14,333 nt of DNA from Bacillota bacterium (GTDB lineage: Bacteria; Bacillota_I; Bacilli_A; ML615J-28; CAG-698): the NCBI GenBank assembly GCA_023410025.1, contig JAEYQM010000001.1, positions 1-14,333 of the forward strand, written 5' to 3'. Numbering within the stretch: position 1 is the first letter of the stretch; every line of letters starts with the position of its first letter. Positions 7,420 through 14,333 of this stretch are shown here, one piece after another. Below the pieces are notes generated by a model that was not told the origin of the DNA, made no database searches, and saw only the letters and a program-made list of their open reading frames with translations. The position numbers and the translations under genes are program-made.

Positions 7420-8282
7420 TTAATAAATCTCCTCAACTTATTTAACCAAGATAGTTTTCTAATAAATCTATGATAACCATGTAACTTAAATTTAAACATA
7501 AACATTGAATCTTTTGATGAAATTGTTTCCCTTTCAATAAGAAATACATCTTTATTTCTTATTGGAAAATCTTTACCTCTTGATGTTATTACAGCCGTTT
7601 TATAATTTCTTCTTACTAATTCTAAGATATCTTCATTATATAATCCACCAGGATAGGCAAATGTATCAACGATAATATTTGTTCTTTCTTTAATTAAATT
7701 TTTTGAATTAATTATTTCATCAACTAAATCAGTACTTGGATCATTTAACCACATATGGGTATTTGTGTGTGATCCTATTTGCATATTATTGTTATTCATA
7801 AACATAACTTCTTCCCATGTAAGAAGTCTATTTTCAATTTTTTTATCATTTTCATCAATTGGCATAAATTTAGATTCATCAAGTAGTTTTGCTGTAAGAT
7901 AAAATATACCAACTTGATTGTTTTTTTTCAATATCGGATAAGCAAATTTATAATTATCATGATAACCATCATCAAAAGTAACAAAGACATTCTTTTTATT
8001 TTTAAAAAATATAGATTCATCAAGTTTTAAAACTCTATATTTCTTTTTATACAAATAATTCATTTGCTTTTCAAAATTTAATGGAGATACTTTCATAGAG
8101 TCTAAATCAAGTTTATTTCCCTTATGAATAGTATATCTTACATTATCATCTTTTTTACAATCAGTTATTCGGTGATACATTAATACAGGGATATAGTGCT
8201 TTTTAAAGTTAATAAACATTATTAAATGGATTAATAGGAAGATAATTACTGTAGCAATTACTACGTAAATAGCATAAATCAT
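7401..8282 (-). CDS. Membrane-anchored polysaccharide deacetylase (CE4, NodB homology domain)
   Basis: This 293-residue protein has one N-terminal hydrophobic helix (residues 2-25) and a carbohydrate esterase 4 domain that removes N-acetyl groups from amino sugars using a metal. It shows PVLMYHRI (32-39), motif 1 TFDDGY (D104, D105), motif 2 SHTNTH with metal ligands H172 and H176, and motif 3 AYPGG (209-213), the form seen in the IcaB/PgaB-like group. The C-terminus (270-293) is strongly basic and amphipathic and could lie on the membrane. The start is ATG 8282 with GGAAGGA upstream, 4 nt after the previous gene; the 3' end overlaps the FemAB-like gene by 19 nt. It probably deacetylates the polysaccharide or its lipid-linked precursor; which side of the membrane it faces is discussed in the findings. 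Confidence 0.88.
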   Translation of the reverse strand: MIYAIYVVIATVIIFLLIHLIMFINFKKHYIPVLMYHRITDCKKDDNVRYTIHKGNKLDLDSMKVSPLNFEKQMNYLYKKKYRVLKLDESIFFKNKKNVFVTFDDGYHDNYKFAYPILKKNNQVGIFYLTAKLLDESKFMPIDENDKKIENRLLTWEEVMFMNNNNMQIGSHTNTHMWLNDPSTDLVDEIINSKNLIKERTNIIVDTFAYPGGLYNEDILELVRRNYKTAVITSRGKDFPIRNKDVFLIERETISSKDSMFMFKFKLHGYHRFIRKLSWLNKLRRFIKWILGR

Positions 8283-8286
8283 TTTT

Positions 8287-9375
8287 TTATTTTCCTTCCA
8301 TTAAATTATTGTATATATCCTGATGATTTTTAATCATTTCTTTACTACTAAATTTATTTATAGATTCATAGGCATTTTTAATTATTTTAGTTCTTAATTG
8401 ATCATCATTTAATACTTTTTTAATTATTATTTCTAAATCTAAAGTATCACCCTTATTAAACATAAAACCATTAACTCCATGTTCAATAATTTCTGGAATT
8501 CCTCCAACATTAGAGGCTATAACACATACACCTGACGCCATTGCTTCAATAATTGAATTTCCAAATCCTTCTTCAAGTGATGGTAATATAAATAGATCAG
8601 CTTCTTTTAAAAGATTAAAAACATCATTTCTATTACCTAGGAACTGAACCTTTTCATCTAGTGATAATGAATTTACTTGACTTTTTAGTTCCTTCTCTTG
8701 TACTCCATCACCAACAATAACAAGTCTTGTGTTAATATTTTTACATATATTTTTAAAGGAATCAATTAATAAATTTATTCCCTTTCTTGGGTCAAGCCTT
8801 GCAACACAGATGATTATAAATTCATCTTGACCTTTATTAAGTATATTTAAATTGTTTGCATTTATAAAAGGGTCTAAGTCAATACCATTATGAATAACTT
8901 TATACTTATTACTTTTAATCTTTGTATATTTTGAAGCACTAACCATACTAGCATATGAATTTGCTATAATAAGATTAGTTTTAGATGATAATTTTCTTTC
9001 AAGAAATCTATCAATAAAAGTATTTCTAAATAAAGATTCTTCTGTAGATATAATGTATTTTGTTTTTGCTTTTATAGCCCCTAATCTTCCCCATAACTTT
9101 CCTGTTGATGTAAATACATGGACAATATCGATTGAAAAATCTTTTAATACAATAGCAATACGTTTAATAACTTTTAAATCATATTTACTTTTTTTATTTA
9201 CGCATAATACCGGTATATTTAAATTTTTTACAAATTCATTTTGACTACCTAGTTTTGTTATAGTAATGATTATAGGATTAAACTTATTTCGATCAATACC
9301 CTTTACTAAATCAATTACTTTTTTTTCTGAACCACCAATATCTAAACTAGGGATAATATAAGCAATGTTAATCAT
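8287..9375 (-). CDS. GT4 family glycosyltransferase
   Basis: This 362-residue GT-B fold retaining glycosyltransferase is full length for family GT4. The N-terminal half starts NIAYIIPSLDIGGSEKKV, with the glycine-rich acceptor-side loop. The donor half has CVARLDPRKGINLLI (190-204), VGDGVQEKEL (221-230), LGNRNDVFNLL (246-256) and the EX7E motif E269-GFGNSII-E277, followed by GGIPEII. It has no membrane span and should work at the inner face, adding one sugar to the undecaprenyl-linked intermediate. The ATG at 9375 lies in the 8-nt ATGATTAA overlap with the epimerase stop and has no strong ribosome site of its own, which suggests translational coupling. Donor sugar and linkage cannot be read from the sequence. 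Confidence 0.9.
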   Translation of the reverse strand: MINIAYIIPSLDIGGSEKKVIDLVKGIDRNKFNPIIITITKLGSQNEFVKNLNIPVLCVNKKSKYDLKVIKRIAIVLKDFSIDIVHVFTSTGKLWGRLGAIKAKTKYIISTEESLFRNTFIDRFLERKLSSKTNLIIANSYASMVSASKYTKIKSNKYKVIHNGIDLDPFINANNLNILNKGQDEFIIICVARLDPRKGINLLIDSFKNICKNINTRLVIVGDGVQEKELKSQVNSLSLDEKVQFLGNRNDVFNLLKEADLFILPSLEEGFGNSIIEAMASGVCVIASNVGGIPEIIEHGVNGFMFNKGDTLDLEIIIKKVLNDDQLRTKIIKNAYESINKFSSKEMIKNHQDIYNNLMEGK

Positions 9376-10348
9376 TTTTAATTCTCAACGCTTCCACATA
9401 CCAGCTAATTGTTTTTTCTAATCCTTCTTCAAAACTAACACTAGGATTATAGTTAAACATTTCTTTTGCCTTACTAATATCGGCATTAGAATGTTTAATA
9501 TCTCCAGGTCTATCCGGACCAAATACCGGGTCAATATTAATATTTAATAAGCTTGTCATTGTATTATATAATTCAATTACTGTAGTTTGGCCGCCAAAGG
9601 CAATATTATATGATTTTCCAAATGCTTCAACTTTTGCAAGACATGCTTTTAGGTTTGCTTCAATTACATTGTCGATATAAGTAAAGTCTCGACTTTGTAA
9701 ACCATCTCCATTTATTATAGGGGCTTCATTATTCATTAGTTTAGAAACAAATAAAGGGATAACTGCTGCATAGATACTATCTGGATCTTGACGTCTTCCA
9801 AATACATTAAAATATCTTAAACCAATTGTATTTAAACCATATAACTTATGGAATACATGTCCATATAATTCATCGACATATTTACTGACTGCATAGGGTG
9901 ATAAAGGATTCCCAATTCTTTCTTCATATTTTGGTAAATTAGGTTCATCTCCATATACAGAACTACTTGAAGCATAAACAAATGATTTAACCTTTTCATC
10001 CTTTGCTGCTATTAACATATTTAACATTCCTGATACATTTACATCATTTGTTGTTTTAGGATCAAGAATTGATCTAGGAACAGATCCTAATGCTGCTAAA
10101 TGAATTACATAGTCAACTCCTTTTACTGCATTAACACATGTATCTAAATCTCTAATATCACCTTCTATGAATATGAAATTAGGGTTTCTTAATTCTTCTA
10201 TATTTGATTTTTTTCCTGTAGAGAAATTATCAAGTCCAACAACTCTATATCCCTCTTTTAATAAATATTCAACTGTATTTGATCCAATAAAACCAGCACA
10301 ACCAGTTACTAGAAAGGTTGAGTTTTTTGGGAATTTTACATCTAGCAT
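9368..10348 (-). CDS. tviC: UDP-N-acetylhexosamine 4-epimerase, TviC/WbpP type
   Basis: This 326-residue extended short-chain dehydrogenase/reductase converts UDP-GlcNAc to UDP-GalNAc, or the corresponding uronic acids, using bound NAD. It has the Rossmann motif TGCAGFIGS (15-23), DNFSTG (40-45), catalytic serines in ASSSSVYGD (126-134), Y152-xxx-K156 in SPYAVSKY, and RYFNVFGRRQDPDSIYAAVIP (178-198). The LAALGSVPRS and FGRRQDP blocks closely resemble WbpP and TviC. The adjacent TviB-type dehydrogenase supports a UDP-GalNAcA pathway. The start is ATG 10348 with GGAGG at 10357-10361 (8-nt spacer), 2 nt after the dehydrogenase stop; a TTG at 10366 in the same frame lies upstream of this ribosome site and is rejected. 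A plain GalE activity remains possible. The order in which epimerase and dehydrogenase act cannot be told. Confidence 0.88.
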   Translation of the reverse strand: MLDVKFPKNSTFLVTGCAGFIGSNTVEYLLKEGYRVVGLDNFSTGKKSNIEELRNPNFIFIEGDIRDLDTCVNAVKGVDYVIHLAALGSVPRSILDPKTTNDVNVSGMLNMLIAAKDEKVKSFVYASSSSVYGDEPNLPKYEERIGNPLSPYAVSKYVDELYGHVFHKLYGLNTIGLRYFNVFGRRQDPDSIYAAVIPLFVSKLMNNEAPIINGDGLQSRDFTYIDNVIEANLKACLAKVEAFGKSYNIAFGGQTTVIELYNTMTSLLNINIDPVFGPDRPGDIKHSNADISKAKEMFNYNPSVSFEEGLEKTISWYVEALRIKND

Positions 10349-10350
10349 TT

Positions 10351-11640
10351 TTACATCCTCCAACAATCAAATTCTTCATCATTAAATGAAGTTATAGATT
10401 TTACATCTATTAATAATGGTTTATTGATTTCTTTTTTATATAAAGATTTAAATATTTCTTTACTAATTTCTTTATATTCATTATGAGCAACGGCAATAAT
10501 AATTGCATCCACATCCCTAACATCTTTGAGTTTTGTTAACTCTATTTTATATTCATTTATTGCTTCTTCACTTGATGCAAGAGGGTCTGTAACAATGGGA
10601 TTTACTCCATATGCTTTAAGTTCATCAATTATATCAACTACTTTTGAGTTTCTTAAATCTGGACAATTTTCTTTAAATGTTAGACCCATAATAAGGACTT
10701 TTGAATTCTTAATGGAAATATCATTTTTTATCATTTGTTTTATTGTCTTTTCAGCAATCCATTTGCCCATATTATCATTAATTCTTCTTCCTGAAAGAAT
10801 TACTTGTGGATGATATCCTAATGATTGGGCTTTATATGTTAGATAGTATGGATCAACACCGATACAATGTCCTCCAACTAAACCTGGAGTAAATCTTAAG
10901 AAATTCCATTTTGTTGAAGCGGCATCTAATACATCCTTTGTATTGATACCTAATAAATCAAATATTATTGCAAGTTCATTCATGAAAGCAATATTTATAT
11001 CTCTTTGAGAGTTTTCAATTACCTTTGCTGCTTCAGCAACCTTAATTGATTTTGCTTTATAAACACCAGCATCTACTACTATTGAATAAACTTCCCCAAT
11101 GTAGTTTAAAGCTTCTTCATCACTTCCAGAAACTACCTTTGTTATTGTATTTAATCTATGTACTTTATCTCCTGGATTAATTCTTTCTGGCGAATATCCA
11201 TATTTAAAATCAATATTACCTTTTAATCCACTTTTTTCAAGAATTGGTAAACAAATATCTTCAGTTACTCCAGGATAGACTGTTGATTCAAAGACAACAT
11301 AGTCACCCTTTTTTAAATGTCTTGATACAGTTTCACTAGCCTTTATAACCGGTAATAAGTCTGGAGTTTTATCTTCTCTAACTGGGGTTGGTACAGCAAC
11401 AATAAAGAAGTTAGCTTTATCCAAGTCATTTTCATCACTTGTATAATAAAGTGTATTAACCTTTTTTAGTTCCTCTTCTCCAACTTCTTCAGTTGGGTCA
11501 ACTCCCTTTTTATAACTTTCAATTTTATTTGGATTAACATCGAATCCTATTACATCAAGCCCCTTTTTTGCAAATGCATGAGCAATAGGTAAACCGACAT
11601 ATCCAAGTCCGATTAAAGCAATCTTTAAATTATCTTTCAA
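10351..11640 (-). CDS. tviB: UDP-N-acetylhexosamine 6-dehydrogenase, TviB/WbpO type
   Basis: This 429-residue UDP-sugar dehydrogenase oxidises C6 of UDP-GlcNAc or UDP-GalNAc to the uronic acid with two NAD. It has the NAD-binding GLGYVG (11-16), FDVNP, STVYPGVTE (119-127), YSPERINPGDK (149-159), EAAKVIENSQRDINIAFMNE (203-222, containing K206) and the catalytic cysteine in GGHCIGVDPYY (C259, D263). RRIND (285-289) and the C-terminal domain follow, ending DCWRM like the family's usual YWRL tail. The INPGDK and KWNFLRFTPGLVGGHC blocks match TviB/WbpO rather than UDP-Glc or UDP-ManNAc dehydrogenases. The start is TTG at 11640, with GAGGGAG (11647-11653) 6 nt upstream, overlapping the preceding glycosyltransferase by 11 nt. 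It makes the acidic sugar of the polymer. Confidence 0.9.
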   Translation of the reverse strand: MKDNLKIALIGLGYVGLPIAHAFAKKGLDVIGFDVNPNKIESYKKGVDPTEEVGEEELKKVNTLYYTSDENDLDKANFFIVAVPTPVREDKTPDLLPVIKASETVSRHLKKGDYVVFESTVYPGVTEDICLPILEKSGLKGNIDFKYGYSPERINPGDKVHRLNTITKVVSGSDEEALNYIGEVYSIVVDAGVYKAKSIKVAEAAKVIENSQRDINIAFMNELAIIFDLLGINTKDVLDAASTKWNFLRFTPGLVGGHCIGVDPYYLTYKAQSLGYHPQVILSGRRINDNMGKWIAEKTIKQMIKNDISIKNSKVLIMGLTFKENCPDLRNSKVVDIIDELKAYGVNPIVTDPLASSEEAINEYKIELTKLKDVRDVDAIIIAVAHNEYKEISKEIFKSLYKKEINKPLLIDVKSITSFNDEEFDCWRM

Positions 11641-12781
11641 TTTTATCTCCCTCTTTTAAATACTTTCTATAAATATCTCCAACTTGACCTAGGACAATAT
11701 TTAGATCATATTTTTTTACTAATTTTTGTGATTCAATAGAAAAATTATTTCTTGTTTCTTTATTATTATATAATATATCAAAACACTTTGCAAACATTTC
11801 TTTATTATCTAATTGAAATAAGAATCCATTTACTCCATCAATCACTGTATCATTATTACCCCTAATATTTGATACAAGTAATGGTTTACCAATCGATAAA
11901 GATTCTAGTAGTGATCTTGGTAATCCTTCTCTTTTTGAGGAAGAAACAACTAAGTCAGCTATATTATTTAATTCTAATATATCTTTTCTATACCCTAATA
12001 TTTTTACTTCATTTTCTAGATTTAATTTTTTAATTAAATCAATATATTTTTCTTTTTCTTTCCCATAACCAACTAGTAATAATTTTAAATTATTATATTT
12101 TAGTTTTAGTTCATAAATCATATTTATTAGAAAGGATTGATTTTTACCTTCTGTTAATTCAGCAACATACAAAATAACAAAATCATCTTTAGATAAGTTT
12201 AATGATTTTCTTATTTCATCTTTTTGATTATCTTCTATTTTGTGGTACTCATTTAGGTTAATTCCTACGCCAGGTACATAACTAATTTGACAATTCTTAC
12301 TAAACTTTGATATTGCAAGGGTATAATCTTCATGATTAATTGTTATTAGTTCATTTGTATATTTAGATAAGTATTTTTCAATAGGATAAAATAATAACCA
12401 GCTAAGTTTTGATCCACCCTTTAAAAAATGAAAACCATGAGCGGTATAGATAACTGGAATGTTTTTATTTCTTAATGCAAGTCTAGCAATTAATCCCCCC
12501 ATTGGTGTATGGGCGTGAACTAAACAAAATTTGTTTTCTTTAATAAGTTTTTTAAACTCTTTATAAACTTTTATGTTTTTTAGTGAAAATGGACTTCTTA
12601 AAAAATTTATTTGGTGTTTATAATCACAATATAGTATTTGTTTGGTACTTTCTAAACTATTAGATGCAACATGGGTTTCATAACCTTGATCTTTAAACCA
12701 TTTTAAATAAGGTATATGAAAGTTAGCAATATGAGAGTCCATATGAGCAACAAATAAAATTTTTTTAACTTTATCACTCAT
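11630..12781 (-). CDS. GT4 glycosyltransferase, EpsD/CapM-like
   Basis: This 383-residue GT-B glycosyltransferase resembles EpsD and CapM proteins of Gram-positive exopolysaccharide and capsule loci. Diagnostic blocks are HAHTPMGGLIARLALR (89-104), IYTAHGFHFLKGGSKLSW (111-128) with YPIEKYLSKYT, ELITINHEDY (144-153), the donor-side VAELTEGKNQ (206-215), LVGYGKEKE, and EX7E E285-GLPRSLL-E293. The HGFHF and YPIEK blocks are hallmarks of this subfamily, which often adds the second sugar after a WbaP-type primer; its place directly behind that gene agrees. The ATG at 12781 gives an 8-nt overlap (ATGAGTGA) with the primer transferase stop, with GAGG about 9 nt upstream. Cytosolic. The sugar added is not determinable. 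Confidence 0.9.
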   Translation of the reverse strand: MSDKVKKILFVAHMDSHIANFHIPYLKWFKDQGYETHVASNSLESTKQILYCDYKHQINFLRSPFSLKNIKVYKEFKKLIKENKFCLVHAHTPMGGLIARLALRNKNIPVIYTAHGFHFLKGGSKLSWLLFYPIEKYLSKYTNELITINHEDYTLAISKFSKNCQISYVPGVGINLNEYHKIEDNQKDEIRKSLNLSKDDFVILYVAELTEGKNQSFLINMIYELKLKYNNLKLLLVGYGKEKEKYIDLIKKLNLENEVKILGYRKDILELNNIADLVVSSSKREGLPRSLLESLSIGKPLLVSNIRGNNDTVIDGVNGFLFQLDNKEMFAKCFDILYNNKETRNNFSIESQKLVKKYDLNIVLGQVGDIYRKYLKEGDKIER

Positions 12782-14237
12782 CTTTTAAAACCTCATAACC
12801 CATATCAATTGATTTTAAGATTAATTTTCTTTTTTGAATAATTTCATTAAATTTTGGAATTCCAAGTGTAGCTGATGAATCCCTATCAAATACAGTTTTT
12901 ATTGTTAAGAATAGTATTTTTAAATCTAAGAATAAACTATAGTTTCGAATATATATTAAATCAAATCTTAGTTTATCTACAGGTTCAGAATTATATTTTC
13001 CTAATACTTGAGCAAGACCAGTAATCCCCGGTTTAACATTTACTCTATACTTAAAATCAGGAATAGATTTAATAAATTCTTTAATAAATATTTCTCTTTC
13101 AGGTCTAGGTCCAATTAATGACATTTCCCCTTTTAAGACATTAATTAATTGAGGAAGTTCATCAATTCTCGTTGCTCTTAATAATTTACCAACTTTTGTA
13201 ATTCTTGGATCATTTTCCATTTGCCATACAGCACCTGTATACTTTTCAGCATCTACTATCATAGTTCTAAATTTATAAAGTAAAAATGTTTTATTATTTC
13301 TTGTAACTCTTTCTTGTTTATATAATACTGGACCCCTATCACTTACCTTTATCATTATAGGGATGATGATAAAAAATGGTAAAGCTAGGATTATTCCAAT
13401 CATAGAAACAATTAAATCAAATGTTCTTTTAATAAATCTTTGTGAGAGTGATAAATGTAATGATTGTGATAAGAAAACGGGTGTATCACTTATTTGGTCT
13501 ACCTTAGATTTATATATATCTATTTCATAAAGTTTAGGTATTAAATATACATCCTTATAATTCTTAGAAATACAATATGTGATAATATTGTTTTTTGTTC
13601 TTTCACTTAATCCTTGAGTAATAATTACATCATCAACAGTATCAATATAATCTATTAATTCATCATCGTTTACTTTTTCTTCAAATAATACATATTTTAA
13701 ATATCTACAGTTTTCTTCTTCCATTAGATATTTTGTTGATGTTAGTGTTGCTTCTGATTCGGGTCCGATAACTAATATACTTCTTTTTGCAGCTTTACAA
13801 ATTATTTTATGAAAAACGTATTTAACAAAAGCAAATAAAAGAAATTGAACTACAAATGTAAAGGCAACTATATCAGGTGCAACAAATGTTTTTCTTAAAA
13901 AAACTGACATTATTATTAAAATTGCATTAGTCATGACAATAGACAATGAAACACTTTTCATCGCCTGACCATAAGTTTTTCTTGTAATTGATGCTTTATA
14001 TAAAACAAATAACATCATTGTAACTACAATATAAGAAATTTGTGTTGTTAGAACAGAAACATATATATCAAAAAAATGTTTAAATAAATGTCTTAAAGCA
14101 CCTACAAAGTCACCATATTTTAAAGTTTCATTTATTAAAACAACCAATAAAAATGAAAATATTATAAATATAAAATCAAAAAACAATTCTGTTATTCTTA
14201 ATATTGAATAATGTTTCTTTAAAAACTCACTTTTCAT
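12774..14237 (-). CDS. Undecaprenyl-phosphate sugar phosphotransferase (WbaP/EpsE-like initiating enzyme)
   Basis: This 487-residue polyprenyl-phosphate phosphoglycosyl transferase of the long WbaP type transfers a sugar-1-phosphate from a UDP-sugar onto undecaprenyl phosphate and so starts each repeat unit. Residues about 12-148 hold four or five membrane helices; 150-235 form a CoA-binding-like Rossmann segment (SILVIGPES); 264-460 are the catalytic domain. This has the membrane re-entrant helix FDLIVSMIGIILALPFF (273-289), KQERV, KFRTMIVDAEKY (322-333), the Asp-Glu pair in TRIDELPQL (D359, E360), LIGPRPER (374-381) and KPGITGLAQV (402-411). The start is ATG 14237 with GGAGGG at 14241-14246. 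The stop TGA is followed at once by TAA, two stops in tandem. It is probably first in the operon. The sugar it transfers is unknown. Confidence 0.92.
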   Translation of the reverse strand: MKSEFLKKHYSILRITELFFDFIFIIFSFLLVVLINETLKYGDFVGALRHLFKHFFDIYVSVLTTQISYIVVTMMLFVLYKASITRKTYGQAMKSVSLSIVMTNAILIIMSVFLRKTFVAPDIVAFTFVVQFLLFAFVKYVFHKIICKAAKRSILVIGPESEATLTSTKYLMEEENCRYLKYVLFEEKVNDDELIDYIDTVDDVIITQGLSERTKNNIITYCISKNYKDVYLIPKLYEIDIYKSKVDQISDTPVFLSQSLHLSLSQRFIKRTFDLIVSMIGIILALPFFIIIPIMIKVSDRGPVLYKQERVTRNNKTFLLYKFRTMIVDAEKYTGAVWQMENDPRITKVGKLLRATRIDELPQLINVLKGEMSLIGPRPEREIFIKEFIKSIPDFKYRVNVKPGITGLAQVLGKYNSEPVDKLRFDLIYIRNYSLFLDLKILFLTIKTVFDRDSSATLGIPKFNEIIQKRKLILKSIDMGYEVLKDE

Positions 14238-14293
14238 ATTCCCTCCAAATAAAATTACTTACAAACAATTATTTATCCATTTACTTCCATAAT

Positions 14294-14302
14294 ATTATCA
14301 TA
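14294..14302 (-). promoter_or_regulatory. Possible -10 region of the polysaccharide operon promoter
   Basis: On the minus strand this stretch reads TATGATAAT, giving overlapping -10 candidates TATGAT (14297-14302) and GATAAT (14294-14299), each 5/6. The matching -35 positions are A/T-rich and poor (TTATAA for GATAAT at 17 nt). A T-rich tract at 14321-14333 at the window edge could be the tail of an upstream terminator. The start of the operon here is plausible but not proved. Confidence 0.35.
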
Positions 14303-14333
14303 CATTTCTTAAAGTTTTATAAAAATAAAAAAA

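Noticed and set aside
10349..10366. TTG 10366 as start of the epimerase
   Set aside because: The GGAGG ribosome site lies inside that extension and is well placed for ATG 10348.
12774..12776. Use of UGA for tryptophan (Mycoplasma-type code)
   Set aside because: Ten long frames contain no in-frame TGA and the tryptophan codons checked are TGG. The single TGA stop is not decisive because TAA follows directly, but nothing supports recoding.
2555..14237. Peptidoglycan synthesis cluster (MurJ, FemAB, deacetylase)
   Set aside because: These three could belong to wall synthesis, but the primer transferase, GT4 enzymes, TviB/TviC and Wzy in the same transcript indicate a surface polysaccharide.

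Overview
This is a strongly AT-rich stretch. The genes are tightly packed, Shine-Dalgarno sites of the GGAGG type are clear, and GTG and TTG starts are used. None of the ten long reading frames contains an in-frame TGA, and the tryptophan codons checked are TGG. This fits a low-GC Bacillota or Mollicutes-related bacterium using the standard code (Acholeplasma, Izemoplasma, Haloplasma or Erysipelotrichia-like), not a UGA=Trp Mycoplasma or Spiroplasma. The exact lineage cannot be fixed from this window.

Layout. (1) Positions 1-511, minus strand: the first 170 codons of an ABC-transporter ATPase of the MacB/LolD type, running off the left edge. (2) Positions 512-908: a divergent AT-rich intergenic region with one promoter for each flanking gene and two weak dyads. 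(3) Positions 909-2525, plus strand: a YtcJ-type metal-dependent amidohydrolase (Amidohydro_3). (4) Positions 2525-2556: a perfect 32-bp palindrome acting as a two-way terminator; it touches the stop codons of both convergent genes. (5) Positions 14237 down to 2555, minus strand: nine genes transcribed right to left with overlaps or gaps of at most 10 nt, almost certainly one operon, making a Wzx/Wzy-type surface polysaccharide.

The polysaccharide operon, in transcription order, encodes: a WbaP-like phosphoglycosyl transferase that primes undecaprenyl phosphate; an EpsD/CapM-like GT4 glycosyltransferase; a TviB/WbpO-type UDP-HexNAc dehydrogenase; a TviC/WbpP-type UDP-HexNAc 4-epimerase (together predicted to make UDP-GalNAcA); a second GT4 glycosyltransferase; a membrane-anchored CE4 polysaccharide deacetylase; a FemAB-like aminoacyl/acyl transferase; a MurJ/Wzx-fold lipid-linked-glycan flippase; and a protein joining a Wzy-like polymerase to a third GT4 glycosyltransferase. 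The predicted product is an acidic, amino-sugar-rich capsule or exopolysaccharide with a short repeat of about four sugars, possibly deacetylated and then N-modified before or during export. No chain-length regulator or tyrosine kinase/phosphatase pair is present; these could lie beyond the right edge.

Most of the window is recognisable. The least ordinary points are the Wzy-GT4 fusion, with what looks like a relic Shine-Dalgarno site and start at the junction; the adjacent deacetylase and FemAB genes, which look like a modification module; and a MurJ-family flippase lacking arginines conserved in true MurJ. I see no CRISPR array, tRNA, rRNA, insertion sequence, riboswitch or phage gene.
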